DNA of 64,000 nucleotides from Spongiihabitans sp965206355 (GTDB taxonomy: Bacteria; Pseudomonadota; Gammaproteobacteria; Arenicellales; Poriferihabitantaceae): positions 868,001 to 932,000 of the forward strand of contig OZ242212.1 of assembly GCA_965206355.1 (NCBI GenBank). Direction: 5' to 3'. A model generated the notes under the pieces. That model did not search any database, was not told the origin of the DNA, and saw only the letters and a program-made list of their open reading frames with translations. Of the stretch, positions 53,627 through 61,797 are shown one piece after another. A program made the translations under genes and the position numbers. The first letter of the stretch is position 1. Every line of letters begins with the position of its first letter.

Positions 53627-53765
53627 GAGACCTTTGCACGGAAGATGATTTCGCTTTCAGGCAAGGCAAAAACGCACGGAATGAGGGAGTTTATGCTTAT
53701 AAATGACCGATTGAGTACGTTTTTAACGCAGCATGCAGGTGAAATGGCTTTCGTGCAAAGGTCTC
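53627..53765 (+). repeat. MITE, complete 139-bp copy upstream of pheA
   Basis: Perfect 14-bp terminal repeats and a 5-bp target duplication TAATT on both sides. It differs from the 10.4-kb copy at only a few bases. It lies 91 bp after gyrA and 33 bp before the pheA start, so it now forms most of the sequence between these genes and could carry or block the pheA promoter. Confidence 0.96.
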
Positions 53766-53798
53766 TAATTGAAACTGAAATTCGTAGCAGGTTAAACA

Positions 53799-54881
53799 TT
53801 GACAAAAGAAACCGATAAGAAACTCAAGGTTTTTCGGGATGATATTGACAACATTGATGTTGATATCCTGCGATTGATGAATAAACGATTACGTGCCGCG
53901 CAAGCTATCGCGCAAATTAAGGTGACCGATGAGTCGGCGTTTTACCGCCCGGAACGGGAAGCGCAGGTTTTGAGTCGATTACAAGGATTGAATGACGGAT
54001 TGTTGCAGAGCTCCTCTTTGGAATCGCTGTTCAGGGAAATTATGTCCATCACCCGCGGAATTGAGGCGGGATTGTCGGTTTCTGTGCTTGGTCCGGTCGG
54101 CACTTATACTGAGGCGGCTGCCCGACACCATTTCGGTAGTACCATCACCATTGTTGATTTTCCCACCATAGATGAGATTTTTAGAGCAACTGAAACTGGA
54201 CACACCGATTTCTCTGTGGTACCGATTGAAAATTCGACCGAGGGAGGGGTAACCGGAACACTGGATCGCTTGGTCAATACCTCGCTAACAATCTGCGGTG
54301 AAATTAATTTGCGGATTCATCATAATTTATTGAGCCTTACCGATGATCTGAGTCAGGTAAAAAAGATATATGCACATACCCAGTCCTTAGGACAATGCAG
54401 ACGCTGGCTAAACAAGCACTGCGCTACTGCGGAATTGATTCCAGTGAGTAGCAATGCCGATGCCGCTCAAAAAGTAACGACAGTAAAATCAGCCGCTGCC
54501 ATTGCCAGTGCCATCGCTGCCCAACGATACCAGTTAAAAATCGTGGCAACCAACATTGAGGATGAACCGGGTAACACCACCCGATTTTTAGTGTTGTCCA
54601 ACCGTGCCACACCACCGAGTGGCAATGACAAAACCAGTTTGCTGTTATCCTGTCGAAGTCGCCCCGGTGCCTTGCTGCATTTATTACAACCCCTGCTCAT
54701 TGGGCAGATTGATATGAGCAAAATTGAATCCAGACCCTCCAAAATCGGATTGTGGGAATATGTTTTTTTTATTGATGTTTTGGGGCATCAGCACGAAGCG
54801 CATATCGCCAAGGCGTTGAACGAACTGAAAGTTGAGGCAGGTTTGTTCAAGAATCTCGGTTCCTATCCACGCTCTGTTTGA
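53799..54881 (+). CDS. pheA: Chorismate mutase / prephenate dehydratase
   Basis: Bifunctional enzyme of phenylalanine synthesis, 360 residues. The AroQ-type mutase domain (residues 1-90) shows LKVFRDDIDNIDVDILRLMNKR and FYRPEREAQVL. The dehydratase domain has VLGPVGTYTEAAARHHF and VVPIENSTEGGVTGTLDRL, and the C-terminal ACT regulatory domain has the Phe-binding ESRPSKIGLWEYVFFIDV. The start is TTG 53799 with an AGG ahead. It overlaps tyrA by four bases. Confidence 0.95.
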   Translation: MTKETDKKLKVFRDDIDNIDVDILRLMNKRLRAAQAIAQIKVTDESAFYRPEREAQVLSRLQGLNDGLLQSSSLESLFREIMSITRGIEAGLSVSVLGPVGTYTEAAARHHFGSTITIVDFPTIDEIFRATETGHTDFSVVPIENSTEGGVTGTLDRLVNTSLTICGEINLRIHHNLLSLTDDLSQVKKIYAHTQSLGQCRRWLNKHCATAELIPVSSNADAAQKVTTVKSAAAIASAIAAQRYQLKIVATNIEDEPGNTTRFLVLSNRATPPSGNDKTSLLLSCRSRPGALLHLLQPLLIGQIDMSKIESRPSKIGLWEYVFFIDVLGHQHEAHIAKALNELKVEAGLFKNLGSYPRSV

Positions 54882-55819
54882 GCGCTATCCTGTCGGAGCA
54901 ACCCTTGAAATCATCCTTGCACTCATCCTCATCAAATCATATTCAGACACTCGCCATTGTCGGTGTTGGTTTGATTGGTGGTTCTTTAGCGATGGCACTG
55001 AAGCGTGCCGGTACGGTAGCGCATATCATCGGTGTGGGGCGCTCCCGAGTTAATTTAGAAACGGCACTGTCGGTTGGGGCGATTGACCAAATCCAGCCCG
55101 ATCTGCAACAGGCAGTTGCGGATGCCGATATTATTGTGCTGGCAACGCCAGTCAACAGCATTGCCGGATTGTTTGAAAGCATTGCGCCAGTGATGGATGA
55201 GCATAAAATTGTTACCGATGTGGGCAGTGTCAAGGATGGCATCGTTAAGCAGGCTAAAGTGGCTTTAGGAACTCGATTTAATCGCTTTGTCGCAGGTCAC
55301 CCAGTCGCGGGCAAGGAAAAATCCGGCATCATGGCGGCGACCAGCGATCTGTTTGAAAATCATAATGTTATTCTGACCCCAAGTGCAGAAACGGATACGG
55401 AAGCGTGTCTGACCATCCAGGCAATGTGGCAACACACGGGCGCGGAAGTTACCTTGATGAAGGTGGCGGATCACGACCGAATCTTGTCAATCACTAGCCA
55501 TCTGCCACATGTCTTGGCGTATGTGATGATGGGTTTTCTGTCCACTTCTTCGGAACGGCAACGCTGCTACCAGACAGCAGCAGGCGGTTTTTATGATTTT
55601 ACCCGCACTGCCTCCAGCGACCCGGAAATGTGGCGGGATATTTCGCTGATGAATAAACAGCATTTACTGGAGCATATTGAAGCGTTCAAACAGCAATTGG
55701 ATGACGTCGCCAGCATGATTGAAAACGGTGAACAACAGGCACTCGAAGACCTGTATGCATCAGCAAAACGCGCGCGCGCGCTGGTTACGGAAAAACGCAA
55801 AAGTGCCTCGCTGCATTAA
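54878..55819 (+). CDS. tyrA: Prephenate/arogenate dehydrogenase
   Basis: NAD(P)-dependent oxidative decarboxylation of prephenate towards tyrosine, 313 residues. The Rossmann motif is AIVGVGLIGGSLAMALKRAG near residues 27-46, with IVTDVGSVKDGIV and FVAGHPVAGKEKSGI conserved, and HDRILSITSHLPHVLAY forming the catalytic His region. The start TTG 54878 overlaps the pheA stop. There is no fused chorismate mutase or EPSP synthase, unlike E. coli and Pseudomonas respectively. Confidence 0.94.
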   Translation: MSAILSEQPLKSSLHSSSSNHIQTLAIVGVGLIGGSLAMALKRAGTVAHIIGVGRSRVNLETALSVGAIDQIQPDLQQAVADADIIVLATPVNSIAGLFESIAPVMDEHKIVTDVGSVKDGIVKQAKVALGTRFNRFVAGHPVAGKEKSGIMAATSDLFENHNVILTPSAETDTEACLTIQAMWQHTGAEVTLMKVADHDRILSITSHLPHVLAYVMMGFLSTSSERQRCYQTAAGGFYDFTRTASSDPEMWRDISLMNKQHLLEHIEAFKQQLDDVASMIENGEQQALEDLYASAKRARALVTEKRKSASLH

Positions 55820-55930
55820 GACTTTTCGTGGCAGGCTGTCGTGCGCTGGTAATGGTGCTTGCATCCCCATGCCCAAGACTAACGACCACGCACGAGCGCA
55901 CACAACGGTTATGAACTGTAATTTTATTTT

Positions 55931-57250
55931 ATGAAATTTTTGGTTTCCCCGTCTGCTGCTCTGCAAGGTCAAATCAGGGTTGCCGGCGATAAGTCCATTT
56001 CGCACCGTGCCATCATTTTCGGTGCGCTTGCCTGCGGCGTAACCCGAGTCTCGGAGATATTGGAAGGTGAAGATGTGTTGGCAACCATCAACGCCTTTCG
56101 TGCCATGGGAATTGCTATTACCCGAGCGAGCGCACGCGCTGATGACAATCATTACCAGATTCAGGGCAAGGGCTTGCAGGGACTGACCGCGCCGGTCGGC
56201 AGTCTTGATATGGGTAATTCAGGGACGGCATTGCGGTTATTGGCAGGGCTACTGTGTGCCCAGCCTTGGTCAAGCAGATTGCTCGGTGATGATTCGCTGA
56301 GCCAACGCCCGATGCAAAGAATCATTGACCCACTGAGCAGTATGGGAGCGAACATTCAATCCGCAGACGCTAAACCCCCACTGAACATAACTGCGGTTGA
56401 GCAGCTTAACGGTATTGAATACACTACGCCAATGGCCTCTGCGCAGGTGAAATCGGCAATCTTGCTGGCTGGACTATATGCCACCGGTAGCACTTCGGTT
56501 ATTGAAAGCGCGACCACTCGGGATCATACGGAACGGATGCTAAGCGGATTTGGCTATGCCATTCAAACCCATAACCGAGCTGGCAATAAAATCATTACTG
56601 TGCAAGGTGGAGGCACATTAGTTGCCCGTGACTTAACGGTGCCAGCCGATTTATCTTCGGCAGCTTTTTTCATCCTCGCGGCATTGATAACACCGAAAAG
56701 CGATCTGGTGCTGCAACGTGTCGGGGTCAATCCCAGCCGCAATGGGGTTTTGACGCTGTTAAAACGGATGGGTGCTGAAATTGAATTGTCCAATCATCCG
56801 GATGTGGGTGGTGAACCGGTCGCTGATATACGGGTCAGGAGCTCGCAATTACACGGTTGCGAGGTCGCTGGTAATGATATTGCTCTGGCGATTGATGAAA
56901 TTCCGGTGATTGCCGTAGCTGCGGCGTGTGCCAGCGGGATTACCCGCATTGCTGATGCGGCAGAATTACGAGTTAAGGAAAGCGACCGTATTGATGGTGT
57001 GGTCAAGGGGCTTAAAGCCTTGGGCATCAATGTCAAAGAGTATGCGGACGGTATGGTTATTGAGGGCGGGAAACTGTGCGGTGGGAAGGTACAAAGCGGT
57101 GGCGATCATCGCATTGCGATGGCGTTTTCAATAGCGGGTGTCGCGGCACAGGATCAGGTTGAAGTCGCAGATTGTGGCAATGTCGCTACCTCTTTCCCTA
57201 ATTTTTACAAATTGGCGGGTCAGGTCGGAGTCAACATTGTTATCAACTGA
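55931..57250 (+). CDS. aroA: EPSP synthase
   Basis: 3-phosphoshikimate 1-carboxyvinyltransferase, 439 residues. GDKSISHRAIIFGALACG holds the phosphoenolpyruvate-site Lys, DMGNSGTALRLLAGLL the glyphosate-site loop, and LRVKESDRIDGVV the catalytic acid-base region. The Gly at the glyphosate-critical position reads GNSGTA, closer to class II enzymes than the class I GNAGTA; sensitivity cannot be inferred by eye. It is separate from tyrA, 111 bp downstream, and overlaps cmk by 14 bases. Confidence 0.95.
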   Translation: MKFLVSPSAALQGQIRVAGDKSISHRAIIFGALACGVTRVSEILEGEDVLATINAFRAMGIAITRASARADDNHYQIQGKGLQGLTAPVGSLDMGNSGTALRLLAGLLCAQPWSSRLLGDDSLSQRPMQRIIDPLSSMGANIQSADAKPPLNITAVEQLNGIEYTTPMASAQVKSAILLAGLYATGSTSVIESATTRDHTERMLSGFGYAIQTHNRAGNKIITVQGGGTLVARDLTVPADLSSAAFFILAALITPKSDLVLQRVGVNPSRNGVLTLLKRMGAEIELSNHPDVGGEPVADIRVRSSQLHGCEVAGNDIALAIDEIPVIAVAAACASGITRIADAAELRVKESDRIDGVVKGLKALGINVKEYADGMVIEGGKLCGGKVQSGGDHRIAMAFSIAGVAAQDQVEVADCGNVATSFPNFYKLAGQVGVNIVIN

Positions 57251-57920
57251 AACAGTTTCTGCTGCCGTGGTGGCTATTGATGGTCCCGGTGGTTCAGGCA
57301 AAGGCACCCTCTCTTTGGCAGTGGCACGACAGCTGGGCTGGCATTATCTTGATAGTGGTGCGCTTTACCGCGTACTCGGCTATCTTTCCGAAAAGAATCA
57401 GATTGAGATCACCGATGAAGCGGGATTGATTGGGCTGGCACAACACTTGGATATTGCCTTCAAGGATGGGGCGGTCTGGCTACATGGTAAAGAAATAGAT
57501 GATGACATTCGTACCGAGGCGGTGGGGAAACGGGCTTCTATGATTGCGCCGATGCGTGAGGTTCGGAAGAAACTACTGATTTGGCAAAGAAGTCAGGCAC
57601 AACCACCCGGTCTGGTGGCTGATGGCAGGGACATGGGCACCGTGGTGTTTCCGCAGGCAATTTGTAAAATATTCTTGACCGCCAGCGCACAAGTGCGTGC
57701 AGAAAGACGATTTAAGCAGTTGCGAAGCAAGGGGTTTGATGTCAGTATCCCGCAGCTTTTTAGAGAGATTTGCGAACGCGATACACGTGATGCGAATCGT
57801 GCGGTTTCTCCATTAATGCCCGCCGAAGATGCGATTTTGCTGGATACGACTCATCAGAGCATTGAGGAGGCGGTTTCGGCAACCATGATGAACATCAGAA
57901 AGTGTCTGGCGACGTTATGA
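57237..57920 (+). CDS. cmk: Cytidylate kinase
   Basis: Phosphorylates CMP and dCMP. From TTG 57237 it has 227 residues, the same as E. coli Cmk. The P-loop is IDGPGGSGKGTLS, and YLDSGALYR, VADGRDMGTVVFP and ERRFKQLRSKGFDVS are conserved in the order expected. Starts further upstream would give an N-terminal run unlike the family and lying within aroA. The neighbour rpsA, which almost always follows cmk, is absent: 271 bp of unrecognised sequence leads to pyrC on the other strand. Confidence 0.94.
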   Translation: MLSTETVSAAVVAIDGPGGSGKGTLSLAVARQLGWHYLDSGALYRVLGYLSEKNQIEITDEAGLIGLAQHLDIAFKDGAVWLHGKEIDDDIRTEAVGKRASMIAPMREVRKKLLIWQRSQAQPPGLVADGRDMGTVVFPQAICKIFLTASAQVRAERRFKQLRSKGFDVSIPQLFREICERDTRDANRAVSPLMPAEDAILLDTTHQSIEEAVSATMMNIRKCLATL

Positions 57921-58191
57921 ATAATTGCCTGTGAGTTATTGATGCGGCTATAACATGAGCGTTTGTGGTTGGTGTGGGGTGTAAGGGGCGTAAACTAAGG
58001 TGAATTTTCCATGCGGTATTGTGGTCATTTTTTCAGTGGTTTTTGTCAGTTTGACTGGTGAGGACTATTTCACAAGCCTAAGTGTTGCACTTATGGAATG
58101 TATATAGCATACATGAGAATTTGCCCATGAAGATAAAAAAGCGGGGACTGACACCGCAATCGCGGAAAAAGACAGTTAATAGAGGTGCCCA

Positions 58192-59259
58192 TCAATCATT
58201 CGGCAATATCTGTAGAGACCAAGCCATGCTTTTTCCTGCCATGAGCGGTATGATGTCATCATCCGCGGCATCATCAGCATGATTGTTGCCAATGCTTTGC
58301 GGAATATGCTTTGCGGTGTTGTGCAAGGTGATTTTTCGTGGATTACGCGCCAGTTTGTAAAAATCAGCCCCAAAATGGCTCGCAAAACCCTCCAGTTTAT
58401 CAAGACATTCTGCGCCGGCAAAAACTTCAGCATAGAGTTCAATAGCAGAATATGCGGAAAATATTCCGGCACAGCCGCACGCGCTTTGTTTGCTACTTCG
58501 GCTATGCGGCGCGCTATCGGTGCCGAGAAAAAATGACGGGTCGCCAGCCGTTGCGGCAGCCACCAAAGCCTGACGATGAGACTCTCGTTTTAATATCGGC
58601 AAACAGAACAGATGCGGGCGGATACCACCACGAAAAATCTCACTACGGTTATACAATAAATGTTGTGGGGTAATTGTGCCGGCAACAAAACGATTGGTGG
58701 ATTTAACAAAGTCCACGCCTTGGCGGGTGGTAATATGCTCCAATACCAATCCAAGCTCGGGCAATTCCTGATGTAGTGGGAATAAAACTTGCTCGATGAA
58801 TACCGCTTCGCGATCAAATATATCGACATGTGGGTCGGTCACTTCGGCGTGAACTTGTAACACCACATCATGCTTCGCCATGCACTCAAACCTATTCATC
58901 AACGCGCTTACTTTCGTTACCCCGGATGATGAATGGGTTGTCGCCCCAGCAGGATATAATTTAAAGCCCAATATATGCTCGCATTCGGCAGCCGCTTTTA
59001 CTTCGGCTTGGGTGGTGTCATCGGTCAGATAAAGGCTCATTTTTGGATCAAATGAAGTGTCTTCAGGCAATGCGGACAAAATGGTTTGGCGGTATTCGAG
59101 AGCCTGTTGCACGTTTCTGATTGGTGGCTCAAGATTGGGCATGATGAGTGCCCGCCCAAATTGCGCGGCGGTGTAGGGAACCACCCGTGCCAGCATTGCG
59201 CCGTCACGAACATGGACATGCCAATCATCCGGTTGGGTCATGGTTAGGGTCATTGTCAA
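58192..59259 (-). CDS. pyrC: Dihydroorotase (catalytic, class II)
   Basis: Zinc amidohydrolase closing carbamoyl-aspartate to dihydroorotate, 355 residues. The metal motif is intact: QPDDWHVHVRDG. The carbamylated Lys lies in GFKLYPAGATTHS, further His ligands in LQVHAEVTD and LEHITTRQGV, and the catalytic Asp in FLGTDSAPHSRSSKQ. It supplies the activity missing from the PyrC' protein at 36.0 kb. The C terminus carries an Asp-rich extension (NNHADDAADDD). Start at 59259 or the Met six residues later. Confidence 0.96.
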   Translation of the reverse strand: MTMTLTMTQPDDWHVHVRDGAMLARVVPYTAAQFGRALIMPNLEPPIRNVQQALEYRQTILSALPEDTSFDPKMSLYLTDDTTQAEVKAAAECEHILGFKLYPAGATTHSSSGVTKVSALMNRFECMAKHDVVLQVHAEVTDPHVDIFDREAVFIEQVLFPLHQELPELGLVLEHITTRQGVDFVKSTNRFVAGTITPQHLLYNRSEIFRGGIRPHLFCLPILKRESHRQALVAAATAGDPSFFLGTDSAPHSRSSKQSACGCAGIFSAYSAIELYAEVFAGAECLDKLEGFASHFGADFYKLARNPRKITLHNTAKHIPQSIGNNHADDAADDDIIPLMAGKSMAWSLQILPND

Positions 59260-59350
59260 TTATAAATTTTGAATTCACATAAATAAATGTAAGGTTAGCC
59301 AAAGGGTGTATTCTCACTCTTTTAATCGACCGGAAAATAAGGAGTGAAAC

Positions 59351-59814
59351 ATGAAAAGCTATCTCCATTTGACTGAACACGAAAGATACCATATTCACAT
59401 GATGAATAGACAAAATCATACGCTAACAGAAATAGCCAAAACGATGGATAGAAACAAGTCAACCATCAGTCGTGAGATTAAACGCAACATAGGGGGCAAC
59501 GGTTATCGTCATAAGCCTGACCACTCGTGAGTGGTCAGGCTAAAACGAGGCATGCGCAGAAAAACAAACGCATCAAACTCAATGCTAATTTGCGGCATTA
59601 TATTCAACAAAAACTTGGATTGTATTGGAGCCCGGAACAGGTTAGTGGCGCGTTTGCGCATATAGGACAACATTCGCATTAGCGTAGATACCATCTATCG
59701 GATGATATTGAAAGACAAGGCGGCAATACTCAGGTTGTTAAGGATGATTAAACAATCTGTGATGATGCTGACCTTTGATAACGGCAGGGAATTCAGTTGG
59801 CAATGACTTTGCAT
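59351..59814 (+). pseudogene. IS30-family transposase, broken
   Basis: ATG 59351 begins MKSYLHLTEHERYHIHMMNR, then LTEIAKTMDRNKSTISREIKRN, the HTH of IS30 transposases, and stops at 59529 within a perfect 13-bp inverted repeat (59514-59526 with 59529-59541). Further pieces in other frames are recognisable: GLYWSPEQVSGAFAH, VDTIYRMILKDKAA and the catalytic LTFDNGREF. Large parts of the catalytic domain are gone. The end is approximate and merges into the IS1016-group element beginning at 59859. Confidence 0.85.
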
Positions 59815-59858
59815 CAAATCATCGAAACAGAGCCGTTCAAAGCCACTGATTTAATGAA

Positions 59859-60576
59859 GGGGCTGTCCTAGATAACACTGAAAGAGTGCTATCATGGGAT
59901 CAATGAGAAAGAGTCGTTTAAGCCGTTATAAACAAGGTCGTCTTATCGAGCATTTTGTGTCGGGTTCAACCGCCCGCACGGCAGCGTTGCTGGTTGGGAT
60001 CAACAAGTCCACATCGGCGTATTTTTATCACCGGTTGCGCGAGATTATCGCATATGAGCTTGAACAAGAAAGCCATGAGGTTTTTGACGGGGAGATTGAA
60101 GTCGATGAAAGTTATTTTGGCGGTGGTCGCAAAGGCAAACGAGGTCGGGGAGTGGCGGGGAAAATCCCGGTGTTTGGCTTACTCAAACGGGGCGGGAGGG
60201 TTTACACCAAGATTATCCCGGATGCCTGTTCAGCAACCTTGATGCCAATTATTGAGCGTAAAGTGGTTCCGGACAGCATCGTTTATTCCGACTGTTGGAG
60301 CGGTTATAATGTGCTGGACGTGAGCGATTTCAAGCACCACCGCATCAACCATTCCCAACGCTTCGCGGAGCAGGGGAATCACATCAACGGCATTGAGAAC
60401 TTTTGGAGTCAGGCGAAGCGTCATATGCACAAATTCAACGGTGTTCCCAAGGCGCATTTTGGGCTGTTTTTGAAGGAGTGCGAGTGGCGTTTTAACAACA
60501 GCGACCCAATATCTCAATTATTTCAATTAAAACAATGGGTTGGAGTTCATTTAAACTAGTTATCTAGGACAGCCCC
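59859..60576 (+). mobile_element. Intact IS1595-family (IS1016-group) element
   Basis: 718 bp with inverted ends GGGGCTGTCCTAGATAACAC (from 59859) and TTATCTAGGACAGCCCC (to 60576), and one intact transposase. No 8-bp target duplication is visible (flanks TTAATGAA and TAAATCTT). It lies directly after the IS30 remnant. The decayed copy at 10196-10992 has the same ends. Confidence 0.92.
59894..60559 (+). CDS. IS1016-group transposase
   Basis: A 221-residue DDE-type transposase. The HTH region reads MRKSRLSRYKQGR...TARTAALLVGINKSTSAYFYHRL; the catalytic domain (ISXO2-like) has GEIEVDESYFGG with the first Asp, VYSDCWSGYN with the second, and NHINGIENFWSQAKRH, where Asn plays the third role as in IS1016. 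The C-terminal KECEWRFNN is conserved. All parts are in frame, so it may be active and could supply transposase to the broken copy. Confidence 0.93.
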   Translation: MGSMRKSRLSRYKQGRLIEHFVSGSTARTAALLVGINKSTSAYFYHRLREIIAYELEQESHEVFDGEIEVDESYFGGGRKGKRGRGVAGKIPVFGLLKRGGRVYTKIIPDACSATLMPIIERKVVPDSIVYSDCWSGYNVLDVSDFKHHRINHSQRFAEQGNHINGIENFWSQAKRHMHKFNGVPKAHFGLFLKECEWRFNNSDPISQLFQLKQWVGVHLN

Positions 60577-60623
60577 TAAATCTTTTCTATCGGGTAACAA
60601 TGTGTATCAATGCGTAACAAATC

Positions 60624-60711
60624 GGAGAACGGCTCATCTGTCAAGGAAATGTTAACTTCCTCGATAAGGAGAACGGTTCACAGTGTTAAAGGAATGTTAA
60701 CTTCCGCGATA
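60624..60711. repeat. Two 44-bp direct repeats with palindromic cores
   Basis: GGAGAACGG at 60624 recurs at 60668, and each unit ends in a core such as GGAATGTTAACTTCC, which is nearly self-complementary (GGAA...TTCC). They lie between the IS end and the 3' end of hiuH; the second unit runs into the hiuH stop region. They could be operators, terminator-like or simply a slippage duplication. Confidence 0.6.
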
Positions 60712-61050
60712 TGTGGAATAGCCGAATGGATTCAAAAGCAAGGGCACATGATAATGCTGACCATCCCCTTTAATCTGAAAAATGATTTCAATGAAAGGAT
60801 AAAATGACGGCTGTTGATTGCCTCTAAAATAAGGCATGGTATCAAAGCAAAGTTTATACCTACCCGCAGGCAACGGTGCATTTTCGGAAAGCAACGTTGC
60901 AACACGTCCATCCGCATCGGTCATACCCTTGCCGATAGACAGCCACCGCGCGGAGTCATCAGCGCCCTGTCCTTGATAAAGTTCAACCTTGACGGCCGCT
61001 GCTGGTTTGCCCTGAGCGGTGTCAAGAATATGTGTGGTAATTTGGCTCAT
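60697..61050 (-). CDS. hiuH: 5-hydroxyisourate hydrolase (transthyretin-like)
   Basis: Second step of urate breakdown, hydrolysing 5-hydroxyisourate to OHCU. The 117-residue protein begins SQITTHILDTAQGKPAAAVKVELY (catalytic His in THILDT), has Arg in GRYKLCFDT and ends in the hallmark tetrapeptide YRGS. No signal peptide is seen, so it is cytosolic. It follows uraD by 33 bp on the minus strand. No urate oxidase is present in the window. Confidence 0.96.
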   Translation of the reverse strand: MSQITTHILDTAQGKPAAAVKVELYQGQGADDSARWLSIGKGMTDADGRVATLLSENAPLPAGRYKLCFDTMPYFRGNQQPSFYPFIEIIFQIKGDGQHYHVPLLLNPFGYSTYRGS

Positions 61051-61083
61051 GATTGTTTGTTGGGGTTACCTGCTGGGGCAGTT

Positions 61084-61593
61084 TCAGACTTCCTCAATGA
61101 GCTTATCTATTCGGAGTAACATAATTTTAAGCTGTTCTGCTGCGGCAATGATGCTTTCCTGATCGGGTCGGTTGTTAATTCGCATCTTGATGAGTGCCAG
61201 CATTTCTGCTGCGGTTTTGCCGGTAGCACAAACGATGAATATGTATCCAAACTTGGTTTGGTAATCGGTATTATATTGTACCAATTGCTGCAACACAGTA
61301 TCCGTTGCCTGTTCGACAGCAGCTTGTTCGTTGGTGGCAAGGGCGTGTGTGTTTCGGTACTTTTCCTTGAGCGAATCGGGATCACCAATTTTTGGGTGGC
61401 CATCAAACGCTTCCATATAATCCGCTAATGCCATGGATTGCCAGAATACTGCCGCCTTATTTTGCATGGCGATTTTAGTAGGAAAGGGTCTCGCAGAAAC
61501 CATTAACTGCACCCAGCGAGAAGCACTGCAACAGGTGTTAAACACATCGCCAGCTTGGCTATCATCAAGTTGATTCAGGGTTGATAATTTCAT
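61084..61593 (-). CDS. uraD: OHCU decarboxylase
   Basis: Third step of urate breakdown: 2-oxo-4-hydroxy-4-carboxy-5-ureidoimidazoline to S-allantoin. From ATG 61593 it has 169 residues, all-helical as expected. The catalytic segments are FDGHPKIGDPDSLKEKYR, with His and the acidic residues, and TKFGYIFIVCATGKTAAEML. It heads the minus-strand uraD-hiuH pair, divergent from guaD. A start at 61623 would add ten residues. Confidence 0.94.
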   Translation of the reverse strand: MKLSTLNQLDDSQAGDVFNTCCSASRWVQLMVSARPFPTKIAMQNKAAVFWQSMALADYMEAFDGHPKIGDPDSLKEKYRNTHALATNEQAAVEQATDTVLQQLVQYNTDYQTKFGYIFIVCATGKTAAEMLALIKMRINNRPDQESIIAAAEQLKIMLLRIDKLIEEV

Positions 61594-61797
61594 CGTCTTT
61601 GAATATAAAAGGTCTGAACGCAATGCGCAACAACACTATCAGGATTTTTTAAGATTTGAATCTAATGATTAACAATACTGTCAGGTTCTTTTTTTCGGGT
61701 CAAGGATTAACTATACTCATCGCATCCTGAGTTAAAAAAAGGTTATAAAAATTGCGCCGTCCAACGCCAATTACTTTCAACAAGAGCTTGTATTATC

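Noticed and set aside
58176..58472. Minus-strand open frame at the 3' end of pyrC
   Set aside because: It is another frame of the pyrC coding region; the PyrC motifs fix the true frame.
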